From Bradyrhizobium glycinis (GTDB lineage: Bacteria; Pseudomonadota; Alphaproteobacteria; Rhizobiales; Xanthobacteraceae), in contig NZ_JACCHQ010000022.1 in the NCBI RefSeq assembly GCF_016031655.1, forward strand, positions 1 to 64,000: a DNA stretch of 64,000 bases, written 5' to 3'. Shown piece by piece: positions 8,043 through 15,683 of this stretch. Under the pieces are notes generated by a model that saw nothing but the letters and a program-made list of their open reading frames with translations, had not been told where the DNA came from and ran no database searches. The stretch's first letter is position 1, and every line of letters starts with the position of its first letter. Both the position numbers and the translations under genes were made by a program.

Positions 8043-9416
8043 GTGTCCGCGCGTATCCTGGTCGTCGACGACGTCCCCGCCAACGTCAAGCTGTTAGAGG
8101 CCCGCCTCTCCGCCGAATATTTCGACGTGATGACCGCCGCGAACGGCGCCGAGGCGCTCACGATCTCGAGGCGTGCCGAATGCGACATCATCCTGCTCGA
8201 CGTGATGATGCCCGACATGGACGGCTTCGAGGTCTGCCGCCGCCTCAAGACCGATCCGGCCACGCATCACATTCCCGTCGTGATGGTCACGGCGCTCGAT
8301 AGCCCCGCCGACCGCAACCGCGGGCTCGAGGCCGGTGCCGACGACTTCCTGACCAAGCCCGTCTCCGACGTCGTGCTGATCGCGCGCGTGCGCTCGCTGA
8401 CGCGGCTGAAGATGATGACGGATGAGCTGCGCATGCGCGCCATCACCTCGCTCGAGATCGGCATGCAGGCGCCCGAGCGCAGTGCGATCGCCGACACCGG
8501 CAAGGGCGGCCGCATCCTCCTGGTCGACGACCGCCAGTCCTCCTTTGAGCGGCTGGCGACCATCCTCGCCGCCGAGCACACCATCGATGTCGAGCCGAAC
8601 CCCACGGAGGCGCTGTTCCACGCCGCCGAGGGCGATTACGACCTCCTGATCGTCTCGCTCGACCTCAACAATTTCGACGGCCTGCGCCTGTGCAGCCAGG
8701 CGCGCTCGCTGGAGCGCACGCGGCACGTGCCGATCCTGGCCATCGCCGACCCCGAGAACTCGACGCGGCTGCTCCGCGGCCTTGAGATCGGCGTCAACGA
8801 CTACCTGCTGCGCCCGATCGACAAGACCGAGCTGCTGGCGCGCGCCCGCACCCAGATCCGCCGCCGCCGCTACACCGATCATTTGCGCGACAACGTGCAG
8901 AACTCGATCGAGATGGCGATCACCGACGCGCTCACCGGCCTGCACAACCGCCGCTACATGGAGAGCCATCTGGCGACGCTGGCCGAGCAGGCCTCAACCC
9001 GCGGCAAGCCGCTGGCGCTGATGATCCTGGACATCGACTATTTCAAGTCGATCAACGACAATTACGGCCACGATGCGGGCGACGACGTGCTGCGCGAGTT
9101 CGCGGTGCGCGTGCGCAAATCGATCCGCGGCATCGATCTCGCCTGCCGCTATGGCGGCGAGGAATTCGTCATCGTGATGCCGGAGACCGATCTCCACGTC
9201 GCCGGCATGGTCGCCGAGCGCCTGCGCCGCTCGATCGCGGGCGAGCCCTTCGCGATTCACAAAGGGGCCAAGCGCATCGAGGTCACGATCTCGATTGGCC
9301 TCACCACGCTCGAGCGCAAGGGCGAGTCGGTTGCCGACGTCCTCAAGCGCGCCGACACCGCGCTCTACCGCGCCAAGCACGACGGCCGCAACCGCGTGGT
9401 GTCGCAGGCGGCGTGA
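8043..9416 (+). CDS. pleD: PleD diguanylate cyclase response regulator
   Basis: This 457-residue protein has the PleD order REC-REC-GGEEF and makes cyclic di-GMP in response to phosphorylation, controlling the motile-to-sessile cell transition. The first receiver has Asp53 (LLDVMMPD). The second receiver (about residues 158-270) reads DLLIVSLDLNN where a phosphoacceptor would be, with serine in the Asp position, as expected for the adaptor receiver that only supports dimerisation. The cyclase domain carries GGEEF, and RGID five residues before it is the product-inhibition I-site. The start is a GTG at 8043, 15 bases after divK. It is the last gene of that operon. Confidence 0.95.
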   Translation: MSARILVVDDVPANVKLLEARLSAEYFDVMTAANGAEALTISRRAECDIILLDVMMPDMDGFEVCRRLKTDPATHHIPVVMVTALDSPADRNRGLEAGADDFLTKPVSDVVLIARVRSLTRLKMMTDELRMRAITSLEIGMQAPERSAIADTGKGGRILLVDDRQSSFERLATILAAEHTIDVEPNPTEALFHAAEGDYDLLIVSLDLNNFDGLRLCSQARSLERTRHVPILAIADPENSTRLLRGLEIGVNDYLLRPIDKTELLARARTQIRRRRYTDHLRDNVQNSIEMAITDALTGLHNRRYMESHLATLAEQASTRGKPLALMILDIDYFKSINDNYGHDAGDDVLREFAVRVRKSIRGIDLACRYGGEEFVIVMPETDLHVAGMVAERLRRSIAGEPFAIHKGAKRIEVTISIGLTTLERKGESVADVLKRADTALYRAKHDGRNRVVSQAA

Positions 9417-9616
9417 GGCCGCTCGCACAAAAATGCGAAAACAACCCCATGCACAGTAGCCGGCGCGTGCCGGATCAATGGGTTAGGCGGGTAGATCGTT
9501 AGCTTGCGTGGGCGACGGCGTCATTTGACCCGTCGGGCAAAACAGGAGCATATTGGTAGGGTCGCGAAATGGTCCTGACGAGTAGTCAGGCGTCCGCGCA
9601 TCCTCCACAAATGACC

Positions 9617-9720
9617 CTGTCACTCCCGCGAAAGCGGGGAATCCAGTACGCCGCAGCTTCTCAGTTCTAGCCTCACTGTCTCTGGATATTGAATCACCCG
9701 CTTTCGCGGGTGATGACAGC
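9617..9720. repeat. Palindromic repeat, family F, in the 9417-9739 gap
   Basis: The arms CTGTCACTCCCGCGAAAGCG and CGCTTTCGCGGGTGATGACAG face each other across about 60 bases containing GGAATCCAGTA and CTCTGGATATTGAAT. The surrounding 323-base stretch between pleD and the tetR gene otherwise holds no gene I can support. A degenerate relative of this repeat lies at 44550. Confidence 0.85.
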
Positions 9721-9739
9721 GAGCGATACGACGACACCG

Positions 9740-10348
9740 TTAATCTGGCGGGCGCTTGCGGTGCTTCTCCGCGAGCTTCGCATCGCCACCCACATCCACC
9801 CCCGCATTCCTTAGCAGCACCTTCGCCGCTTCCTTCGCGGCCCTTGCCATCGCGGGATCGTCACGCACCAAGTCCTGCGCGATGGAGCCGTCGACCAGGA
9901 GCACGAGCTGGGTTGCGAGAGCCTCCGCATTCGCAACGCCGAGCTCGTTCAGGCGGTCGCGAAACCAGAGGCGGCGGCTTTCCTTGAAGGCGATTGCGAT
10001 CTTCTTCACTGCGCGGTCGGCGGGGCCAAGCTCGGCGACCGCGTTGACGAACGGGCAGCCGCGAAAGTCCTTGGCTGCAAAGCGTCGCTCCAGCGAATCG
10101 AAGGTGGCGAGGATCTGCTCGGCGGGCGGCTTGTCGGAGGGGCGTGCGCTGACGAAGCGGCGCTCGAGATAGGCCGCGATCAGCGCATCCTTGGACGGGA
10201 AGTGGTTGTAGAGCGTGCGCTTACTGATGCCGACCTCGGCCGCGATGGTGTCGACGCCGATGGCGCGAATGCCCTGCAGATAGAACAGCTTGTCGGCGGT
10301 CTGCAGGATCCGCTCTTTCATCGTCTGTGGGGCAGGCGGGGGAGCCAT
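9740..10348 (-). CDS. TetR/AcrR family transcriptional repressor
   Basis: This 202-residue regulator has an N-terminal TetR helix-turn-helix (RILQTADKLFYLQGIRAIGV followed by IAAEVGISKRTLYNHFPSKD, residues about 10-55) and a variable C-terminal ligand domain with FRGCPFVNAVAELG, typical of the AcrR/YxaF group. The ATG at 10348 is preferred; the open frame extends upstream into the operator. It is divergent from an MFS transporter gene, and a perfect palindrome lies between them, so it most likely represses both itself and the transporter until an unknown effector binds. Confidence 0.9.
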   Translation of the reverse strand: MAPPPAPQTMKERILQTADKLFYLQGIRAIGVDTIAAEVGISKRTLYNHFPSKDALIAAYLERRFVSARPSDKPPAEQILATFDSLERRFAAKDFRGCPFVNAVAELGPADRAVKKIAIAFKESRRLWFRDRLNELGVANAEALATQLVLLVDGSIAQDLVRDDPAMARAAKEAAKVLLRNAGVDVGGDAKLAEKHRKRPPD

Positions 10349-10399
10349 GCAGCGGAATGCGTCCTGTTTGCTTGACAGCCGCTTCCATCTATAGCCTAA

Positions 10400-10417
10400 G
10401 TACACAGGTCTGTGTAC
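10400..10417. promoter_or_regulatory. Perfect palindromic operator, probable TetR-repressor site
   Basis: GTACACAG, two bases, CTGTGTAC: an exact 8-bp inverted repeat midway between the divergent tetR gene (start 10348) and MFS gene (start 10479). Size and symmetry suit a TetR dimer. Flanking AAG...CTA are not symmetric. Assignment to the neighbouring regulator is inferred from position. Confidence 0.75.
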
Positions 10418-10478
10418 CTAAAAACATCGGCAAAAGCAGACGACGGCACGCGTGCCGCGCCCAAAAGGGAGAAGAAGA

Positions 10479-11717
10479 ATGCCCCTGCTGCAGGTCCTGC
10501 GTCCGACCTTGCCGATCCTGATCGGCGCCTCGATCATGTTGACGCTGAGCATGGGGCTGCGGCAGTCGCTCGGCATCTTCATGCAGCCGTTGACGCACGA
10601 CATCCACATTTCGATCTCGGATTTCACGCTGGCGTTGGCGGTGCAAAACCTCGCCTGGGGCTTCCTGCAGCCGCCCGCCGGTGCACTCACCGTGCGCTAC
10701 GGCTTCCGACCGATCATGATCGCCGGCGCGCTGATGTACATTGCGGGCCTCGCGCTGATGGCAACGGCGAATGGACTTGTCAGCATCATGATCGGCGCCG
10801 GCGTGCTGATCGGGACCTCGCTCGCCTGCACCGCGGCGGCGATCGCGATGTCGGTGGCGGCGCGTGCGGTGCCGGAGACGGTGCGCTCGACCGTGCTCGG
10901 CATCGTCTCCGGCGCGGGCTCGCTCGGCGCGCTGCTGTCGGCGCCGATCGGGCAGATGCTCAACGAGGGTTTTGGCTGGCGCATCGGGCTCGCCGGCTTC
11001 GTCATCATGTCGGCGCTGATGATTCCCGCGGCGTGGTATGCCGGCCGCGTCGACAAGATCCCGCTGCCGAAGCCGGCCGCCGATGACATCGGTGACGCCT
11101 CGGCGGCAATTGCGGCGAGAACCGCGTTCGGCAATGCGTCCTTCGTGGTGATGACCTGCGCCTATCTCGTCTGCGGCATGCAGCTCGTGTTTCTCACCAC
11201 GCACCTGCCATCGTATCTCGCGATCTGCGGCCTCGATCCGATGCTGAGCGCGCAGACGCTCGGCATGATCGGCGGCTTCAACGTGCTGGGCTCGCTGTTC
11301 TTCGGCTGGGCCGGCCAGCGCTGGAACAAGCTGGCCCTCTTGGGCGCAATCTACATCCTGCGCTCGCTGGCGCTCGCCTGGTACTTCATGCTGCCGGCGA
11401 GCCCGTTCTCGACGCTGCTGTTCGGCGCGATCATGGGCTTTTTGTGGATGGGCGTCGGCCCGCTGGTCGCGGGCGCGGTCGCCGAGATGTTCGGCCTGCG
11501 CTGGCAGGCGATGATCCAGGGCCTCGCCTTCATGAGCCACCAGATCGGCAGCTTCCTCGGCGCCTACGGAGGCGGGCTGCTCTACGACGCGCTAGGCTCC
11601 TACACCATGGCCTGGCGCATCGGCGTCGCGCTCGGCCTTGCCGGCGGCATCGTGCAGGTCGCGTTCGCGCTGATCAAGCCGTCGCAGCCGCCGGCGCCGG
11701 TGCTGAAGGCGGCCTAG
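10479..11717 (+). CDS. MFS transporter
   Basis: This 412-residue major facilitator superfamily permease has about twelve hydrophobic segments and the cytoplasmic loop 2-3 signature near VRYGFRPIMIAG. It resembles the single-protein proton-coupled antiporters annotated simply as MFS transporters. The substrate cannot be read from sequence. The ATG at 10479 is preceded by AAGGGAGAAGA; an in-frame GTG at 10452 has no comparable site. Divergent pairing with a TetR repressor and a shared palindromic operator suggest drug-, metabolite- or solvent-induced efflux, but import is possible. Confidence 0.88.
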   Translation: MPLLQVLRPTLPILIGASIMLTLSMGLRQSLGIFMQPLTHDIHISISDFTLALAVQNLAWGFLQPPAGALTVRYGFRPIMIAGALMYIAGLALMATANGLVSIMIGAGVLIGTSLACTAAAIAMSVAARAVPETVRSTVLGIVSGAGSLGALLSAPIGQMLNEGFGWRIGLAGFVIMSALMIPAAWYAGRVDKIPLPKPAADDIGDASAAIAARTAFGNASFVVMTCAYLVCGMQLVFLTTHLPSYLAICGLDPMLSAQTLGMIGGFNVLGSLFFGWAGQRWNKLALLGAIYILRSLALAWYFMLPASPFSTLLFGAIMGFLWMGVGPLVAGAVAEMFGLRWQAMIQGLAFMSHQIGSFLGAYGGGLLYDALGSYTMAWRIGVALGLAGGIVQVAFALIKPSQPPAPVLKAA

Positions 11718-11760
11718 CCCCTGACGATCGCTGCCTGACGTTCCCCTTCCGCAACCGCGT

Positions 11761-12015
11761 CTATCGGAGACGCGGGCTGCGGCCTGGAGGGGACGGCCGT
11801 TGCACATAAGGGTTTTCCAGGCACATCGCCGACAGACCCGCAGCGCTCGCTCTACACTCGTCCAAAGAACGATACTGGCACGAAATGTAGGTGCCGCCGC
11901 CCCATTCCCATTTCTGAAGGCAAACCGGAGAGTTGCCGCCGAACCGCTGCGCTGTAGCGGGATTCGGCGCGGACGTGGCGATCAGGACGGAGAACAGGCA
12001 GCCAAGCGCGCGCAT
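11761..12015 (-). CDS. DUF3551 family small secreted protein (copy 2 of a tandem pair)
   Basis: An 84-residue protein with a signal peptide (MRALGCLFSVLIATS, cleavage near ATA-QRF) and the DUF3551 pattern: C-x-Q-K-W, then SCQYRSLDECRAS and a final C-L-E-N-P. DUF3551 proteins are short exported cysteine proteins, abundant in Bradyrhizobium and of unknown function. The four or five mature cysteines suggest disulfides. It follows its paralogue by five bases on the same strand, so they form one transcript. Confidence 0.8.
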   Translation of the reverse strand: MRALGCLFSVLIATSAPNPATAQRFGGNSPVCLQKWEWGGGTYISCQYRSLDECRASAAGLSAMCLENPYVQRPSPPGRSPRLR

Positions 12016-12020
12016 CGTGA

Positions 12021-12257
12021 TCAGCGCGGCCGCTGCGGATACGGAGCCGGCTGCTTGAACCTCACGCGCGGATTCACATCGCAATAGGTATTCCATCGCC
12101 CGGATGACGAGGCCAGGCACTGTTCTCGAGTCGAATACATGCAGTCTCCGGAAGCCCCGAGCCCTCCGCCAAAGACGCACCACGGATAGTCACGCTCGGC
12201 CTTCGCTGCGGAAGAAAATCCGAGGGCCATGACGACGATGAGCAGGGTGATGCGCAT
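12021..12257 (-). CDS. DUF3551 family small secreted protein (copy 1 of a tandem pair)
   Basis: This 78-residue protein starts with a signal peptide (MRITLLIVVMALGFSS, cleavage near AKA-ERD) and has the DUF3551 core YPWCVFGGG...DCMYSTREQCLAS...YCDVNP. The C-terminus is proline-rich. It is the first gene of a tight tandem with another DUF3551 gene; the two share the cysteine spacing but are otherwise quite different, so the duplication is old. The function is unknown; export to the periplasm is inferred from the signal peptide. Confidence 0.83.
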   Translation of the reverse strand: MRITLLIVVMALGFSSAAKAERDYPWCVFGGGLGASGDCMYSTREQCLASSSGRWNTYCDVNPRVRFKQPAPYPQRPR

Positions 12258-12417
12258 GCGATTCTCCCATCATCTCAGCTGAGTGGCAACGCAAGAGGTT
12301 CGCTCTTGAAAGATAGCCGCTTGATGATCGTGGCTCAACAATTATGGCTCAAGCGGGTTCCTGTCTCGCGCCCGAGTGTCGCAGGAAGGCGCTCGCGGAG
12401 ACGGTGCGGATTTGCCT

Positions 12418-12439
12418 CGCTGCGCTAAGCAGCGCAGCG
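12418..12439. other. Short hairpin in the DUF3551-rpmG intergenic region
   Basis: CGCTGCGCT and AGCGCAGCG are exact 9-bp complements separated by four bases. The stretch from 12258 to 12506 holds no supportable gene. The hairpin has no T tract on either side, so its role is open. Confidence 0.5.
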
Positions 12440-12506
12440 TCTGGTAGCTTGCCCAGGGCATGTGAACAGGCCATGTGAGCAGGGACACGCGAGCCGAAAC
12501 GACAAC

Positions 12507-12524
12507 GGGGCCCGCAAGGGCCCC
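12507..12524 (-). terminator. Rho-independent-type terminator of rpmG
   Basis: A perfect 7-bp GGGGCCC/GGGCCCC stem with a four-base loop lies 30 bases past the rpmG stop. On the minus strand it is followed by GTTGTCGTTT, a weak T-rich tail. Confidence 0.7.
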
Positions 12525-12553
12525 GCGAAAATCCTTAGCGCTACGCCGCGATC

Positions 12554-12721
12554 TTACTTGATCTTGGCTTCGCGGAATTCGACGTGCTTGCGCGCGACCG
12601 GGTCGTACTTCTTCTTGACCAGCTTGTCGGTCATGGTGCGCGAATTCTTCTTGGCGACGTAGTAGAAGCCGGTGTCGGCCGAGGACACGAGCTTGACCTT
12701 GATGGTGACCGCTTTGGCCAT
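12554..12721 (-). CDS. rpmG: 50S ribosomal protein L33
   Basis: A 55-residue frame encodes bL33: it starts MAKAVTIKVKLVSSADTGFY, continues with YVAKKNSRTMTDKLVKKKYD and ends EFREAKIK. The length and the many lysines are standard. This is the zinc-free form, since the CxxC pairs seen in some L33 proteins are absent. The protein lies near the ribosomal E site. It sits downstream of divK-pleD as in other rhizobia, is transcribed alone, and is followed by a GC-rich hairpin terminator. Confidence 0.95.
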   Translation of the reverse strand: MAKAVTIKVKLVSSADTGFYYVAKKNSRTMTDKLVKKKYDPVARKHVEFREAKIK

Positions 12722-12857
12722 GTTCTGAACCTCAGAATATCAGGAGAATATCAGGGGAATCTGGAGCCGGCCAAACGGCCCGCGTTGGCCGGCAACCTAG
12801 CCAGAAACGGCGGGAAGTCAAGGTTTCAGAGGGCGGAAACCGCTCAAATCGGGCCCA

Positions 12858-14183
12858 TTAGGCCGCGAAGAACCGGTTTTTCGGCCGCGGCAGGCCCAGA
12901 TTCTCCCTCAAGGTGGGCCCTTCATACTCTTTGCGGAAAATCCCGCGCTTCTGCAGCTCCGGGACCACCTTGTCCACGAAATCGTCGAGGCCGGCGGGTA
13001 GGAACGGGAACATGATGTTGAAGCCGTCGGAGCCGCGCCCGACCAGCCACTCCTCCATCTGGTCGGCGATGGTCTTGGCCGTGCCGACGAAGGACAGGCC
13101 GCCATAGCCGCCGACGCGCTGGGCGAGCTGGCGCACGGTGAGCTTCTCGCGGGCGGCGAGATCGACCAGGCGCTGTCGGCCGCTCTTGCTGGCATTGGTG
13201 TCGGGGATTTCGGGAAGCGGCCCATCGGGATCGAAGCCGGAGGCATCGGTGCCGAGGATGACGGAGAGCGAGGCAATGGCGCTGTCGTAGTGCACGCGGC
13301 TGTCGAGCGAAGCGCGCTTCTCCTTGGCCTCCTCGATGCTGTCGCCCACGACGACGAAGGCACCGGGGAGGATCTTCAGGTGCTCAGGGTCGCGGCCGAT
13401 CTTCTCCATGCGGCCCTTGATGTCGGCGTAGAGCTTCTGTCCGTCGGCGAGGCTGCCGCCGCCGGTGAACACGGCTTCCGCGGTTTCGGCCGCGAGCTGC
13501 TTGCCGTCTTCGGAGGCGCCGGCCTGCACGATCAGGGGCCAGCCCTGCACGGGGCGGGCAATGTTGAGTGGGCCGCGCACCTTGAAGTATTTGCCCTTGT
13601 GGTCGAGCACATGCATCTTGGCGGGATCGAAGAACAGGCCGCTCTCGACGTCGCGCACGAAGGCATCGTCGGCGAAGGAATCCCACAGGCCGGTGACGAC
13701 GTCGTAGAACTCGCGGGCGCGCTTGTAGCGCTCGGCGTGTTCCATGTGGTCGTCGAGTCCGAAATTCAGCGCCGCGTCTGGATTGGAGGTGGTGACGATG
13801 TTCCAGCCGGCGCGGCCGCCGCTGAGATGGTCGAGCGAGGCGAAGCGGCGCGCGACGTGATAGGGCTCGTCGAACGTAGTCGAGCCCGTCGCGATCAGGC
13901 CGATGCGCTCGGTCACGGCCGACAAAGCCGACAGCAGGGTGAACGGCTCGAAGGATGTCACCGTGTGGCTGCGCTTGAGTGCGTTGATCGGCATGTTCAG
14001 CACGGCGAGGTGATCGGCCATGAAGAAAGCGTCGAACTTGCCGGCCTCGAGCTTTCGGATCAGCGTCTTGATATGGCTGAAATTGAAATTTGCGTCAGGC
14101 CAGGCCCCGGGATAGCGCCAGGCGCCGGTGTGGATGCTGATCGGGCGCATGAACGCGCCAAGCTTGAGTTGCCGTTGTGCCAT
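12858..14183 (-). CDS. LLM-class flavin-dependent monooxygenase (NtaA/SnaA/DszA group)
   Basis: This 441-residue protein is a bacterial luciferase-like monooxygenase of the NtaA/SnaA/SoxA(DszA)/MoxC subgroup, which uses FMNH2 from a separate reductase to oxidise substrates such as aminopolycarboxylates or sulfur heterocycles. Diagnostic parts are RYPGAWPDANFNFSHI near the N-terminus, HLSGGRAGWNIVTTSN, DHKGKYFKVRGPLN and PLIVQAGASEDGKQLAAETAEAVF (residues about 215-245). No flavin reductase gene lies nearby. The substrate is unknown. The gene is flanked by rpmG and by a family B repeat, with no obvious operon partner. Confidence 0.9.
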   Translation of the reverse strand: MAQRQLKLGAFMRPISIHTGAWRYPGAWPDANFNFSHIKTLIRKLEAGKFDAFFMADHLAVLNMPINALKRSHTVTSFEPFTLLSALSAVTERIGLIATGSTTFDEPYHVARRFASLDHLSGGRAGWNIVTTSNPDAALNFGLDDHMEHAERYKRAREFYDVVTGLWDSFADDAFVRDVESGLFFDPAKMHVLDHKGKYFKVRGPLNIARPVQGWPLIVQAGASEDGKQLAAETAEAVFTGGGSLADGQKLYADIKGRMEKIGRDPEHLKILPGAFVVVGDSIEEAKEKRASLDSRVHYDSAIASLSVILGTDASGFDPDGPLPEIPDTNASKSGRQRLVDLAAREKLTVRQLAQRVGGYGGLSFVGTAKTIADQMEEWLVGRGSDGFNIMFPFLPAGLDDFVDKVVPELQKRGIFRKEYEGPTLRENLGLPRPKNRFFAA

Positions 14184-14291
14184 CGCCCGGTGTCCTTCTT
14201 CATTGTCGTTCGGGAAGACATAGGTGCGGGCGGGAACTCCGCCATTGGGGGAGGCGGGAAGAATTTTTTGTTTTTTGCAGCTCTCTCAGCA

Positions 14292-14417
14292 CGTCATTCC
14301 GGGCGCGCCACTTGGCGCGAGCTACGATGCGCAATTGCGCACCTCAGAATCCATTGGGCCGCAGAGACTGCCGAGGGATGGATTCCGGGCTCGCGCTACG
14401 CGCGCCCCGGAATGACG
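14292..14417. repeat. Palindromic intergenic repeat, family B
   Basis: The outer arms CGTCATTCCGGGCGCGC and GCGCGCCCCGGAATGACG are inverted copies, with inner GAATCCAT / ATGGATTC and nested GCGCAATTGCGC hairpins. It occupies the upstream region of the monooxygenase gene and the downstream side of the NUDIX gene, where it could end the topA operon. Confidence 0.87.
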
Positions 14418-14460
14418 GAGGAGAGAGGTTTGGGCGCCCACGACAACGGCGAATAGCGAC

Positions 14461-15213
14461 CTAGCTCAAAACATCCTTCTGCATCTTGCCGCCGTAGAAG
14501 TGGAAGAACGGCACCGGCGCGTCGTGGCGGAGCGGGCCGGTGGCAAGGCGGGTGTCGAGCTCGTTGAGCACGTTGCGCGTCATCGGATGCAGGTCGGCGA
14601 GCGGCTTCGAGCCGAGCTCGACCCAGACCAGCTCGACCAGCTCGGCATCGGCATGGATCACGCCCTCGACGCGGTGGGTGATCGCGGAGGCATCGGCGGT
14701 GAAGAAACGCGTGTCGAAGCGCTTGACGCGGCCGGGCGGGGTGATAGCGCGGGCGATCAGAAACAGGCTGGAGGGGTCGGGCAGCAGGCCTGCATCCGCG
14801 AACGGCTTCCAGGGGCCTTCCAGCTTCGGCACCTTGCCTTCGGCCTTGCGGCCGAGGCAGAGGCCGGTCTCCTCGCAGGCCTCGCGGATGGCGGCAATAG
14901 CGAGCGATTTCGCGCGCGAGGCCGGCGTCTTCGGGCTGCCCTTGGCGAGATTGGCTTCGAGCTCGGCGGTGATTGGCGCTGCAACGGGCACGCGATAATC
15001 GGCCTTGTCGACGCGCCCGCCCGGGAAGACGAATTTTCCCGGCATGAACACCACCTTGTCGTGGCGCTTGCCGACCAGCACTTTCGGAACGGTGCCGCTG
15101 CGGTCGACCAGGATCAGCGTCGCCGCATCCTTCGGGCGGAAGTAAGGATGATGGTCGGCTTCCTTCTCCTCGTGAACTTTTGTCTTCTCCTCGGCCTGCG
15201 AAATATCGGTCAT
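14461..15213 (-). CDS. NUDIX hydrolase
   Basis: The 250-residue protein carries a NUDIX fold. The Nudix box is partly stretched: GGRVDKADY provides the glycine end, and after an insertion of about 40 residues IREACEETGL supplies the REx2EE metal-binding helix. This long-insert form is typical of the NUDT7/NUDT19-like alphaproteobacterial family, whose substrates (possibly CoA derivatives or nucleotide sugars) are uncertain. It is the last gene of the leftward topA-rnr-DUF983 unit, 29 bases after DUF983. The first 25 residues are charged and probably disordered. Confidence 0.87.
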   Translation of the reverse strand: MTDISQAEEKTKVHEEKEADHHPYFRPKDAATLILVDRSGTVPKVLVGKRHDKVVFMPGKFVFPGGRVDKADYRVPVAAPITAELEANLAKGSPKTPASRAKSLAIAAIREACEETGLCLGRKAEGKVPKLEGPWKPFADAGLLPDPSSLFLIARAITPPGRVKRFDTRFFTADASAITHRVEGVIHADAELVELVWVELGSKPLADLHPMTRNVLNELDTRLATGPLRHDAPVPFFHFYGGKMQKDVLS

Positions 15214-15242
15214 GTCCTCACCCGAACTGTTCTCTTATTTGC

Positions 15243-15683
15243 TTACACAGGCGGAATACCATCGGGAGGGTTGTCGTCAAACCCGTGCATGCGCAGAGCC
15301 CATTGCAAGCCGACCACAGCTCCCTTCACAGGCTGCAACAGCGCGAGCGAGGCGACGAAGGTGAAGGGCAGATAGGCCGCGAAGCTGAGCCAGACCGGGG
15401 TCGAATAATTGGTCTCGATCCAGAGGATGGCCGGCACCACGATGTGGCCGACGATGACGATGACGAGATAGGCGGGCAGATCGTCGGCGCGGTGCGGGGT
15501 GAAGTCGAGGCCGCATTTGCCGCAATGATCGGCGGTCTTCAGGAAGGCGCGGAACAGCTTGCCTTCGCCGCAGCGCGGGCAGCGGCCGCGGAAGCCGCGC
15601 TTCATGGCCGTCATGACATCGCGCTTCTCGACGAGGCCGCTCTCGCGCGTCCAGATCTTCGGGGCCATCCGCATCGTCACCAC
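15243..15683 (-). CDS. DUF983 membrane protein with zinc-ribbon-like cysteines
   Basis: This 146-residue DUF983 protein has a cytosolic N-terminus with CPRCGEGKLF and CGKCGLDF (two CxxC pairs, probably binding zinc), then two hydrophobic segments (residues about 70-90 and 95-120). The function of the family is unknown. The start is ambiguous: two consecutive GTG codons at 15683 and 15680 overlap the rnr stop, and ATG codons follow at 15674 and 15668. The four-base GTGA overlap at 15680 would suit translational coupling to rnr. It lies between rnr and the NUDIX gene in the same operon. Confidence 0.85.
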   Translation of the reverse strand: MVTMRMAPKIWTRESGLVEKRDVMTAMKRGFRGRCPRCGEGKLFRAFLKTADHCGKCGLDFTPHRADDLPAYLVIVIVGHIVVPAILWIETNYSTPVWLSFAAYLPFTFVASLALLQPVKGAVVGLQWALRMHGFDDNPPDGIPPV

